Positions 11,441 through 17,411 of a DNA stretch of 17,411 bases are shown here, in pieces. Origin of the DNA: Nocardioides sp. (GTDB taxonomy: Bacteria; Actinomycetota; Actinomycetes; Propionibacteriales; Nocardioidaceae); the NCBI GenBank assembly GCA_003519585.1, contig DOWL01000112.1, positions 10,100 through 27,510 of the forward strand, given 5' to 3'. The notes under the pieces are model-generated. The model did not search any database. It saw only the letters and a list, made by a program, of their open reading frames with translations, and was not told the origin of the DNA. Numbering within the stretch: position 1 is the stretch's first letter; each line of letters begins with the position of its first letter. The translations under genes were made by a program, and so were the position numbers.

Positions 11441-12619
11441 TCAGCTACGGCGCAGCCCCGGCGGCCGGCCCAGTGCCTCGACATCGGCGGCAACCTCCTC
11501 GGCGGCAGCGCCGGTCAGTCGCACGACCCGGATCGGAGAGCCGGGGTGCCAGAGGTTCCAGCCGACGGGGACGTACGCCGCGCGGGTCACCGCGAACCGA
11601 CCGGAGCGCCGCTCGGTGAAGGTGAACCGGACCACGATGCCCTGATAGGTGTCTGGCCGGGTCGGCTCCTGCTGGGCGACCAGGTTGCCCATGCCGTAGA
11701 CGACCCACTTCCCGTGCACGCGGGTGATCGGCTGCACCACGTGCGCATGTTCGCCGAGCACGAGGTCGACGTCGGGGGAGCGGGCCAGCCGGTCGACGAG
11801 GGCGACCTGTGCGGCGTTCGGCACGTGGCTGTACTCGTCGCCGCCGTGCAGATGCACCACGACGACGCCGGCACCGGCACGCCGGGCGGCCCGGGCCTGA
11901 GCCAACAGGTTCGGTGCGTCCCACATCGACACCGACCACTCGCGCCCCTCCGGCAGCGGGAAGCCGTTGGTGCCGAACGTCCCGGCCACGACCGCGACCC
12001 GTACGCCGTCGGCGGTCTCGAGGATCACCGGTCGCGCGCGCTCGGCGGGTGAGCGGAAGGTCCCGACGTGCTCGACCCCGGCGCGCTCGAGCAGGTCGGC
12101 GGTGCGCACCAGGCCGTCGTACCCCTGGTCGAGGCTGTGGTTGGACGCCGTCGTGCAGGCGTCGAAGCCGAAGGACCCGATCCACGCCGCGGCCTCGGGC
12201 GGCGCGGCGAAGACGGGGAAGTTCTGCAGTGGCGCACCGGGTGCGGCGAACGGCACCTCCTCGTGGCACAGGGCCACGTCAGCGCTGCGGAACAGGCCCC
12301 GGATCCCCGCGAACATCGGGTCGAAGTCGAACTGCCCGTGCCCGTCCTCGTGGGCGCTGGCCCACACGGTGTTGTGCCAGAGCAGGTCGCCGCCCATCGC
12401 CAGCGTCGCCGTACGGCGAGCCGGTGGGGCCGCTGCGCGCGAGGCGGGTGGTACGGCGGAGCCCGACGTCGAGTCGGCCGCCAGCGCGATGGCTGCGGTG
12501 GCCTCGGTGGCCTCGGTGGATGCGCTCGGTGGCCGGTCCGGATGCGGCGCCCCGGCGGCGGCCAGGAGCGCCGCGAACGCCGCGACAGCACCCAGTGCCG
12601 CACGTGACCGACCCCCCAC
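11441..12619 (-). CDS. CapA-family exported metallophosphatase-like protein
   Basis: The product is a member of the CapA (poly-gamma-glutamate capsule) family, a calcineurin-like metallophosphoesterase fold usually found outside the membrane. From the GTG at 12619 it has 392 residues. Charged GRSR then a hydrophobic stretch AALGAVAAFAALLAAAG form a signal peptide or anchor, followed by a Ala/Pro/Thr-rich linker (about 25-70). Metal-site motifs follow in order: GGDLLWHNT (76-84), TASNHSLDQG (157-166), HLHGGDEYSH (256-265), GEHAHVVQP (289-297) and VYGMGNLV (307-314). A GTG at 12673 would add 18 residues and leave only 8 bp to glpD, so the inner start fits a signal peptide better. No other capsule genes (capB, capC) are near, so a role in gamma-glutamate polymer is not implied. 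It is divergent from glpD. Confidence 0.85.
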   Translation of the reverse strand: MGGRSRAALGAVAAFAALLAAAGAPHPDRPPSASTEATEATAAIALAADSTSGSAVPPASRAAAPPARRTATLAMGGDLLWHNTVWASAHEDGHGQFDFDPMFAGIRGLFRSADVALCHEEVPFAAPGAPLQNFPVFAAPPEAAAWIGSFGFDACTTASNHSLDQGYDGLVRTADLLERAGVEHVGTFRSPAERARPVILETADGVRVAVVAGTFGTNGFPLPEGREWSVSMWDAPNLLAQARAARRAGAGVVVVHLHGGDEYSHVPNAAQVALVDRLARSPDVDLVLGEHAHVVQPITRVHGKWVVYGMGNLVAQQEPTRPDTYQGIVVRFTFTERRSGRFAVTRAAYVPVGWNLWHPGSPIRVVRLTGAAAEEVAADVEALGRPPGLRRS

Positions 12620-12681
12620 GAGGACAGTGACGCACGACGGGGCTCGCGGGTTGCGTCGCCACGCCTGAGACACTGGCCGGT

Positions 12682-14406
12682 ATGGACCGTCGTCCGAGTG
12701 CTCTCAGCCCGGACGCCCGGGCCCAGGCCCTCACCGGCCTGGCCGATCCGCACGTCGAGGAGCTCGACGTGCTCGTCGTCGGGGGCGGGGTGGTCGGCGC
12801 GGGCGTGGCTCTCGACGCGGTCACCCGGGGTCTCTCGACGGGGCTCCTCGAGCAGCGCGACCTGGCGAGCGGGACGAGCAGCCGGAGCAGCAAGCTGATC
12901 CACGGCGGGCTGCGCTACCTCGAGATGCTCGACTTCGGGCTGGTCCGTGAGGCCCTCCAGGAGCGCGGGCTGCTGCTCACCCGACTCGCTCCGCACCTCG
13001 TGCGCCCGGTGCCGTTCCTCTATCCGCTGACCCATCGCGGCTGGGAGCGCCCCTACGTCGGCTCCGGCCTCCTGCTGTACGACGCGATGGCGCGCTTCGG
13101 CCCCGCGGAGCCGGGGTTGCCCCGACACCGCCACCTCTCCCGCAAGGCGGTCGCCCGGATCGCGCCCGACTTCGCGCCGGAGTCGATCGCGGGGGCGATC
13201 CGTTACTACGACTGCCAGGTCGACGACGCCCGGCTGGTGCTGACCCTGGCCCGGACCGCGGCCAGCCACGGCGCCCGGATCGCCACCCGGGTCAAGGTCG
13301 TCGGCTTCCTCCGCGAGGGCGAGCGGGTGGTCGGCGTACGCGCGCGCGATCTCGAGGAGGGCCGCGACGTCGAGATCCGAGCTCGGGTCGTGGTCAACGC
13401 CGCCGGAGTGTGGACCGACGAGATCCAGGAGATGGTCGGCGGCCGGGGCGCCCTCCACGTGCGCGCCTCCAAGGGCATCCACCTCGTGGTTCCGCGCGAC
13501 CGGATCCGCTCCGAGGCCGGCTTCATCGTGCGCACCGAGACCTCGGTGCTGTTCGTGATCCCGTGGGGCCGGCATTGGATCCTCGGCACGACCGACACCC
13601 CGTGGGCACTCGACCGGGCCCATCCCGCCGCCAGTCGCGCCGACATCGACTACGTCCTCGACCACGTCAACGCCATCCTGCGCGAGCCGCTCGACCACGA
13701 CGACGTCGAGGGCGTCTACGCCGGGCTGCGGCCGCTGCTCTCGGGCGAGTCCGAGCCGACCTCGCGGATCTCGCGCGAGCACACCGTGGTCACCCCCGTG
13801 CCGGGTCTGGTGATGATCGCGGGTGGCAAGCTCACGACGTACCGCGTGATGGCCCGCGACGCCGTCGACGCCGCCGCGCACTCGCTGTCCACGACGGGAG
13901 CGGGCGTCCGCCCCTCGATCACGCATCGGGTGCCGCTCCTCGGCGCCGACGGGTTCGAGACCCGCACCAACCAGCGGGTCCGGCTGTCGCGCCGCTCCGG
14001 CTTGCACGTGGCGCGGATCGACCATCTGCTCGGTCGGTACGGCGACCTCATCGACGAGCTCCTGGCCCTGGTCGAGCGCCGCCCCGAGCTGGCCGCGCCG
14101 CTGGAGGGCGCCGAGGACTATCTCGCCGCCGAGGTCGTCTACGCCGTCACCCACGAGGGCGCCCGCCACCTCGACGACGTGCTCACCCGGCGCGCGCGGA
14201 TCTCCATCGAGACCTTCGACCGCGGGGTCCGAGCCGCCCCGGTCGCGGCCGCGCTGATGGGCGCCGAACTCGGCTGGGACGACGCGCGTGTGGCTGACGA
14301 GGTCGACCACTATCTACGCCGGGTCGAGGCCGAGCGGCGGAGTCAGACCATGCCCACCGATCAGGAGGCCGACGAGGCGCGGGTGAAGGCTCCGGACATC
14401 GTCTGA
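12682..14406 (+). CDS. glpD: Aerobic glycerol-3-phosphate dehydrogenase (FAD-dependent)
   Basis: This 574-residue flavoprotein oxidises sn-glycerol-3-phosphate to dihydroxyacetone phosphate and passes electrons to the membrane quinone pool. The dinucleotide-binding motif VVGGGVVGAG is at 32-41, the family signature IHGGLRYLE at 73-81, the FAD-binding VVNAAGVWTDE at 237-247 and the second signature GGKLTTYRVMARDA at 381-394. A C-terminal helical cap domain follows. Length is normal for bacterial GlpD. The ATG at 12682 has no strong ribosome site; GACACT at 12669-12674, seven bases upstream, might be a weak -10 for leaderless expression. No glycerol kinase or uptake gene is adjacent. The last 25 residues are charged and look disordered. 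Downstream is the promoter of an unrelated operon. Confidence 0.95.
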   Translation: MDRRPSALSPDARAQALTGLADPHVEELDVLVVGGGVVGAGVALDAVTRGLSTGLLEQRDLASGTSSRSSKLIHGGLRYLEMLDFGLVREALQERGLLLTRLAPHLVRPVPFLYPLTHRGWERPYVGSGLLLYDAMARFGPAEPGLPRHRHLSRKAVARIAPDFAPESIAGAIRYYDCQVDDARLVLTLARTAASHGARIATRVKVVGFLREGERVVGVRARDLEEGRDVEIRARVVVNAAGVWTDEIQEMVGGRGALHVRASKGIHLVVPRDRIRSEAGFIVRTETSVLFVIPWGRHWILGTTDTPWALDRAHPAASRADIDYVLDHVNAILREPLDHDDVEGVYAGLRPLLSGESEPTSRISREHTVVTPVPGLVMIAGGKLTTYRVMARDAVDAAAHSLSTTGAGVRPSITHRVPLLGADGFETRTNQRVRLSRRSGLHVARIDHLLGRYGDLIDELLALVERRPELAAPLEGAEDYLAAEVVYAVTHEGARHLDDVLTRRARISIETFDRGVRAAPVAAALMGAELGWDDARVADEVDHYLRRVEAERRSQTMPTDQEADEARVKAPDIV

Positions 14407-14446
14407 GCCCACGCAGTGCGCTCGTTCCTCGCGCCCTGCTGCTCGG

Positions 14447-14476
14447 TTGACAAACTAGAACACGTTCCACCAGTCT
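14447..14476 (+). promoter_or_regulatory. Promoter of the phosphotransferase-ALDH operon
   Basis: A perfect consensus -35 TTGACA lies at 14447-14452. CAGTCT at 14471-14476, 18 bp downstream, is a possible -10 (A at 2, T at 6). Transcription would start near 14483, giving a leader of roughly 37 nt. The spacer is filled by a KstR-type palindrome, so the promoter looks repressible. Confidence 0.6.
14456..14469. promoter_or_regulatory. KstR-like operator (TetR-family sterol catabolism repressor site)
   Basis: The 14 bases TAGAACACGTTCCA match every fixed position of the published mycobacterial KstR consensus TnnAACnnGTTnnA. KstR represses cholesterol and steroid catabolic genes and is released by acyl-CoA thioester metabolites. 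The site lies wholly between -35 and -10 of the operon promoter, the classic place for repression. The outer half-site on the right (CCA) departs from perfect dyad symmetry. Binding is inferred from the match only. Confidence 0.6.
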
Positions 14477-14504
14477 GACGCGTGTCAAGAGGAGACGCGC
14501 GTCA
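14476..14504 (+). other. 5' leader hairpin or nested palindromes before the phosphotransferase gene
   Basis: TGACGCGTGTC (14476-14486) can pair with GACGCGCGTCA (14494-14504), giving an 11-bp stem with one G-U pair. The 7-base loop AAGAGGA is purine-rich and Shine-Dalgarno-like. GACGCGCGTC (14494-14503) is also a perfect 10-bp DNA palindrome. The element lies just before the true ribosome site GGGAGG (14510-14515). It could be an RNA structure or a second protein operator. Confidence 0.4.
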
Positions 14505-14519
14505 CACCAGGGAGGGCAC

Positions 14520-15653
14520 GTGACCCAGGGGCCCCCGGCCGATCTCAAGCTCCAACGCACCAGCCGTGACCCCAGCACCGTGCCCGGGCTCCTCGAGGAC
14601 TGGCTGGCCGGCGCGCTGCCACCCGGCGCCGCCCCGGAGGTCACCCTGCGCAGCGGCATCGATGCCAACGGCATGTCCTCGGAGACCCTCGTCTTCGACG
14701 CCACCTGGACCGAGGACGGCGAGCGCCGCACCGAGGAGTACGTCGCCCGGGTCGCGCCCTCGCCCGACGAGTTCCCGGTCTTCCAGGGCTACGCCCTCCA
14801 GGACCAGTACGACGCCATCCGGATCGTGGGGGGGCGCACGGAGGTACCCGTCCCGACGGTCGGCCTCGTCGAGCCGACCGGGGAGGTGCTCGGCACTCCG
14901 TTCTTCCTGATGGGCCGCATCGAGGGCGTGGTGCCGCCCGACGTGCCGCCGTACAACTGGGGCGACAACTGGCTGGCCGACGCCACGCCGGAGCAGCAAC
15001 GGCGACTCCAGGACAACACGGTGCGCGCCATCGCGGGCCTGCACGCGATCCACGACGCGGCCGACACCTTCGCCTTCCTCGACCGCTCCGGCCACCCCGG
15101 CGCGACGCCGCTGGAGCGCAACCTCGCCTGGGTCCGGTCGTGGTACGACTGGTCGGTCCCCGACCTGGGCCGCTCGCCGATCGCCGAGCGCACCCTCGCC
15201 TGGCTCGAGGCGCACCTGCCCGACACCAGCGCAGCCGACACGGTGCTGTGCTGGGGCGACTCACGGATCGGCAACGTGCTCTACCGCGACTTCGCCCCGG
15301 TCGGAGTCCTCGACTGGGAGATGGCCGCCATCGGTCCCCGCGAGATGGATCTGTCGTGGATGGTGTTCGCGCACATGGTCTTCGAGTCGATCACCGCGGT
15401 CTTCGAGATGCCGGGCATGCCGCACTTCATGCGCGAGGACGACGTCAAGGCGACCTACGAGGAGCTCACCGGCGTCCGGCTCGGCGACCTCACCTGGTAC
15501 CACCTCTACAACGCCGTCCAGTGGTGCATCGTCTTCATGCGCACCGGCGCTCGGCAGATCCACTTCGGCGAGATCGAGCGGCCCGAGGACATCGAGACGC
15601 TGTTCCATCACAAGCCGCTGATGGAGCGGCTGCTCGCGGAGGCCGGAGCGTGA
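14520..15653 (+). CDS. Phosphotransferase-family protein (APH fold, FadE36-like)
   Basis: This 377-residue protein has an aminoglycoside-phosphotransferase/choline-kinase fold. Visible parts are an N-lobe with VTLRSGIDANGMSSETLVFDATW (41-63), a hinge with PFFLMGRIEG (127-136), the catalytic loop VLCWGDSRIGNVLY (242-255) and the metal-binding segment VLDWEMAAIGPREMDLSW (263-280). The usual HGDxxxxN of kinases is WGDSRIGN here, keeping Asp and Asn but not His. Mycobacterial relatives were named FadE36 although they are not acyl-CoA dehydrogenases. The substrate is unknown; lipid or sterol catabolism is suggested by the KstR-like promoter site. The GTG at 14520 has GGGAGG at 14510-14515. The gene overlaps the next one by four bases (GTGA), indicating translational coupling. 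An antibiotic resistance role is not supported by this context. Confidence 0.85.
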   Translation: MTQGPPADLKLQRTSRDPSTVPGLLEDWLAGALPPGAAPEVTLRSGIDANGMSSETLVFDATWTEDGERRTEEYVARVAPSPDEFPVFQGYALQDQYDAIRIVGGRTEVPVPTVGLVEPTGEVLGTPFFLMGRIEGVVPPDVPPYNWGDNWLADATPEQQRRLQDNTVRAIAGLHAIHDAADTFAFLDRSGHPGATPLERNLAWVRSWYDWSVPDLGRSPIAERTLAWLEAHLPDTSAADTVLCWGDSRIGNVLYRDFAPVGVLDWEMAAIGPREMDLSWMVFAHMVFESITAVFEMPGMPHFMREDDVKATYEELTGVRLGDLTWYHLYNAVQWCIVFMRTGARQIHFGEIERPEDIETLFHHKPLMERLLAEAGA

Positions 15654-16792
15654 GCAAGTACGCCGGCGGCATCGGGCCGCTCGACGAGTACCCGATCCAC
15701 CAGGCGCCACTACCGGTCGCCTGGGCCGCGAGCACCGACCGGAACTTCTACGACCGCTCCTACTTCAACGCCCACGGTCGCACCGGTGACGTCTTCTGCA
15801 TCTTCGGTCACGGCTACTACCCCAACCTCGGCACCAAGGACGCCTTCTTCCTGGTCCGTCGGGGCGACGTGCAGACCGCAGTCCACTTCGGCGACCCGAT
15901 CGACGGCGAGGGCCGCGACCGGCTCGACCAGCGGGTCGGCGCCTACCGGGTCGAGGTCCAGGAGCCGCTGCAGAAGCTGCGCGTGGTGGTCGAGGAGACC
16001 GAGGGCATCGCGGCCGACCTGACCTGGGAGGGGCTGTTCCCGGTGTTGCGCGAGCAGCCGCACGTCATGCGCTCCGGCTCCCGGGTGACGTTGGAGGCGC
16101 AGCGGTTCGCCCAGGTCGGCTCCTGGGCGGGCACGGTCGTGACCGACGGTGAGGAGCTCGCGGTCACCCCCGACCGCTGGCTCGGCTCCCGCGACCGCTC
16201 GTGGGGCATCCGTCCCGTCGGTGAGGCGGTGCCCGCAGGCGCGCCGGCCCAGCCCGAGTTCGAGGGGATGTGGTGGCTCTACGTCCCGATGGCCTTCGAC
16301 GACTTCGCCGTGGTCCTCATCCTCCAGGAGGAGCCCGACGGGCTGCGCACGCTCAACGACTGCACCCGGATCTGGAAGGACGGCCGGGTCGAGCAGCTCG
16401 GCTGGCCGCTGGTGCGGATCCGCTACGCCTCCGGCACCCGGGTCCCGACCGGCGCCTCGATCACCTGCACGACCCCCGCCGGCACCCCGGTCGAGCTCGA
16501 GGTCGAGTCCTTGCTCGCCGTACCCATCCACGTCGGCGGCGGGTACGGCGGCGACCCCGACTGGGGCCACGGCGTCTGGAAGGGCCCTGGCTTCGCCGAG
16601 CGGGTCACCTACGACCTGACCGCACCCGATGTCGCCGGTCGGGTGATGTTCGGCGTGATCGACCACGTCGGCCGCGCCGTGTGTCGCGAAGGCGGCGGCG
16701 CCGGCGTCGAAGGCTGGGGCCTCTTCGAGCACGGCGCCCTCGGCCGGCACGACCCCAGTGGCTTCGCCGACTGGTTCACCCTCGCTCCCTGA
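15650..16792 (+). CDS. DUF7064/DUF7065-like protein of unknown function
   Basis: This 380-residue protein has no signal peptide and no membrane segment. It is rich in Trp, Tyr and Gly beta-prone segments and seems to have two related beta-barrel halves. It resembles actinobacterial proteins now split into DUF7064 and DUF7065, distantly like the CrtC/AttH lipocalin-type fold; this assignment is from memory. Conserved-looking blocks are NFYDRSYFNAHGRTGDVFCI (32-51), GYYPNLGTKDAFFLVRRGD (55-73), RWLGSRDRSWGIRPVG (176-191) and GHGVWKGPGFAERVTYDLT (306-324). Such a barrel could bind a hydrophobic ligand. The GTG at 15650 overlaps the previous stop and has GGAGG at 15638-15642. With the phosphotransferase before it and an aldehyde dehydrogenase after it, it likely serves a lipid or sterol pathway. 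Confidence 0.82.
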   Translation: MSKYAGGIGPLDEYPIHQAPLPVAWAASTDRNFYDRSYFNAHGRTGDVFCIFGHGYYPNLGTKDAFFLVRRGDVQTAVHFGDPIDGEGRDRLDQRVGAYRVEVQEPLQKLRVVVEETEGIAADLTWEGLFPVLREQPHVMRSGSRVTLEAQRFAQVGSWAGTVVTDGEELAVTPDRWLGSRDRSWGIRPVGEAVPAGAPAQPEFEGMWWLYVPMAFDDFAVVLILQEEPDGLRTLNDCTRIWKDGRVEQLGWPLVRIRYASGTRVPTGASITCTTPAGTPVELEVESLLAVPIHVGGGYGGDPDWGHGVWKGPGFAERVTYDLTAPDVAGRVMFGVIDHVGRAVCREGGGAGVEGWGLFEHGALGRHDPSGFADWFTLAP

Positions 16793-16805
16793 TCGGAGAA
16801 CAGCC

Positions 16806-17411
16806 ATGTCCATCGACCGTTTCCTCGACCGCGACACCTTCTTCATCGACGGCGACTGGGCGGCGCCTGCCACGTCCGACGTCCTCGAGGTCGTGAGCCC
16901 GCACTCCGAGGAGGTCGTGGCTCGGGTGCCGGAGGGCTCGACCGCGGACATCGACGCGGCAGTGGCCGCGGCCCGGCGGGCCCTCGACGAGGGGCCCTGG
17001 CCGCGGCTGTCGCCGCAGGAGCGGATCGACGTCGTCCAGGCGTTCTCGGGGCTGTACGCCGCGAAGCTGGCCGAGATGGCCGAGCTGATCACCGTCGAGA
17101 TGGGCTCGCCGACCTCGTTCGCCAACCTGGCGCAGTCGCCCGCGCCGTGGATGCAGATCGAGACGTTCCTGGGCATCGCCCGCGAGTTCCCCTGGGAGGA
17201 GGAACGCCCTGGTGCGCTCGGCGCACCGGTCGTCGTACGCCGCGAGCCGGTCGGGGTCGTCGCCGCGATCCCGCCGTGGAACGTGCCGCAGTTCACGATC
17301 ATGTCCAAGCTGGTCCCGGCGCTGCTGGCCGGCTGCACGGTCGTGGTCAAGCCGGCTCCGGAGACGCCGCTGGACGGGTACCTCCTGGCCGAGCTGCTCA
17401 CCGAGGCCGGC
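16806..17411 (+). CDS. Aldehyde dehydrogenase, NAD(P)-dependent (3' end cut by window edge)
   Basis: The first 202 residues of a class 3-like aldehyde dehydrogenase family protein are present. They include FFIDGDWAAP (12-21), VVSPHSEEVVARVPEG (29-44), LITVEMGSP (94-102) and the cofactor-binding block IPPWNVPQFTIMSKLVPALL (155-174), with N159 of the oxyanion hole and K182 in VVKPAPETPL. The catalytic Cys and general base lie beyond the window. The enzyme oxidises an aldehyde to a carboxylate; the substrate is unknown, but a lipid or sterol side-chain aldehyde would fit the operon. The ATG has GGAGA at 16795-16799 and follows the previous gene by 13 bp, so it is co-transcribed. Confidence 0.95.
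   Translation, partial: MSIDRFLDRDTFFIDGDWAAPATSDVLEVVSPHSEEVVARVPEGSTADIDAAVAAARRALDEGPWPRLSPQERIDVVQAFSGLYAAKLAEMAELITVEMGSPTSFANLAQSPAPWMQIETFLGIAREFPWEEERPGALGAPVVVRREPVGVVAAIPPWNVPQFTIMSKLVPALLAGCTVVVKPAPETPLDGYLLAELLTEAG

Noticed and set aside
9575..12052. 825-codon plus-strand frame over guaB3 and neighbours
   Set aside because: Out of frame with guaB3 for most of its length, Arg/Pro-rich and crosses three genes; not coding.
12494..12516. Short tandem repeat GGCCTCGGT in the CapA-like gene
   Set aside because: Only about two copies, coding Thr-Glu-Ala in a low-complexity linker; likely simple slippage without function.
12025..14310. 761-codon open frame antisense to glpD and the CapA-like gene
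   Set aside because: It spans two well-supported genes and the gap between them, and has no recognisable motif; a GC-driven shadow.
14413..14439. Possible glpD terminator hairpin (GCAG...CTGC)
   Set aside because: Pairing is short and interrupted and no T-run follows; too weak to annotate.
14520..15653. Aminoglycoside resistance phosphotransferase
   Set aside because: The fold is shared, but the WGD loop, the operon partners and the KstR-like promoter site point to lipid metabolism instead.

Overview
The window is high-GC DNA with many GTG starts and dense coding on both strands. Its gene set is typical of Actinomycetota: a groES-groEL1 operon under CIRCE control, a His-rich GroEL tail, a GuaB3-type IMPDH paralogue, and an EccA/CbbX-like ATPase. 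The overall look is that of a Nocardioides-like member of the Nocardioidaceae; that family call is inference from gene content, not from a marker phylogeny.

Layout. (1) 1-962, minus: a methyltransferase with a THUMP-like C-terminus, cut by the window edge. It diverges from groES across a 154-bp gap holding two CIRCE-type operators. (2) 1117-3134, plus: groES and groEL1 with a hairpin between them, then a strong hairpin terminator at 3156-3190. (3) 3211-4674, minus: a GT-C type membrane glycosyltransferase. It diverges from a small secreted protein (4758-5318, plus) that looks leaderless and has a perfect 14-bp palindrome in its promoter. (4) 5377-7760, plus: an ACT-GNAT fusion followed by guaB, which also looks leaderless. 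(5) 7773-9819, minus: an EccA/CbbX-like AAA+ ATPase whose frame is broken by one extra base near 9479-9480. (6) 9906-11015, plus: GuaB3, with His in place of the catalytic Cys. (7) 11012-12619, minus: a CapA-type exported protein and a small unknown protein. (8) 12682-14406, plus: glpD. (9) 14520 to the right edge, plus: an operon of a phosphotransferase-fold protein, a DUF7064/7065-like protein and an aldehyde dehydrogenase.

The left three quarters follow the actinobacterial groESL1 - guaB - guaB3 - glpD neighbourhood known from Streptomyces and, in part, mycobacteria. Here it is modified by insertion of the glycosyltransferase pair and of an inverted ATPase between the two IMPDH paralogues. 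Heat-shock folding (groESL), guanine nucleotide synthesis (guaB, guaB3) and glycerol-3-phosphate oxidation (glpD) are housekeeping functions.

The right end is the most interesting part. The three-gene operon has a perfect TTGACA -35 element. A 14-bp site fully matching the KstR consensus TnnAACnnGTTnnA lies between its -35 and -10. This suggests a sterol- or lipid-catabolic operon whose first two products have no settled function. No tRNA, rRNA, CRISPR array, insertion sequence or prophage gene was seen, and no gene-free stretch exceeds about 155 bp.
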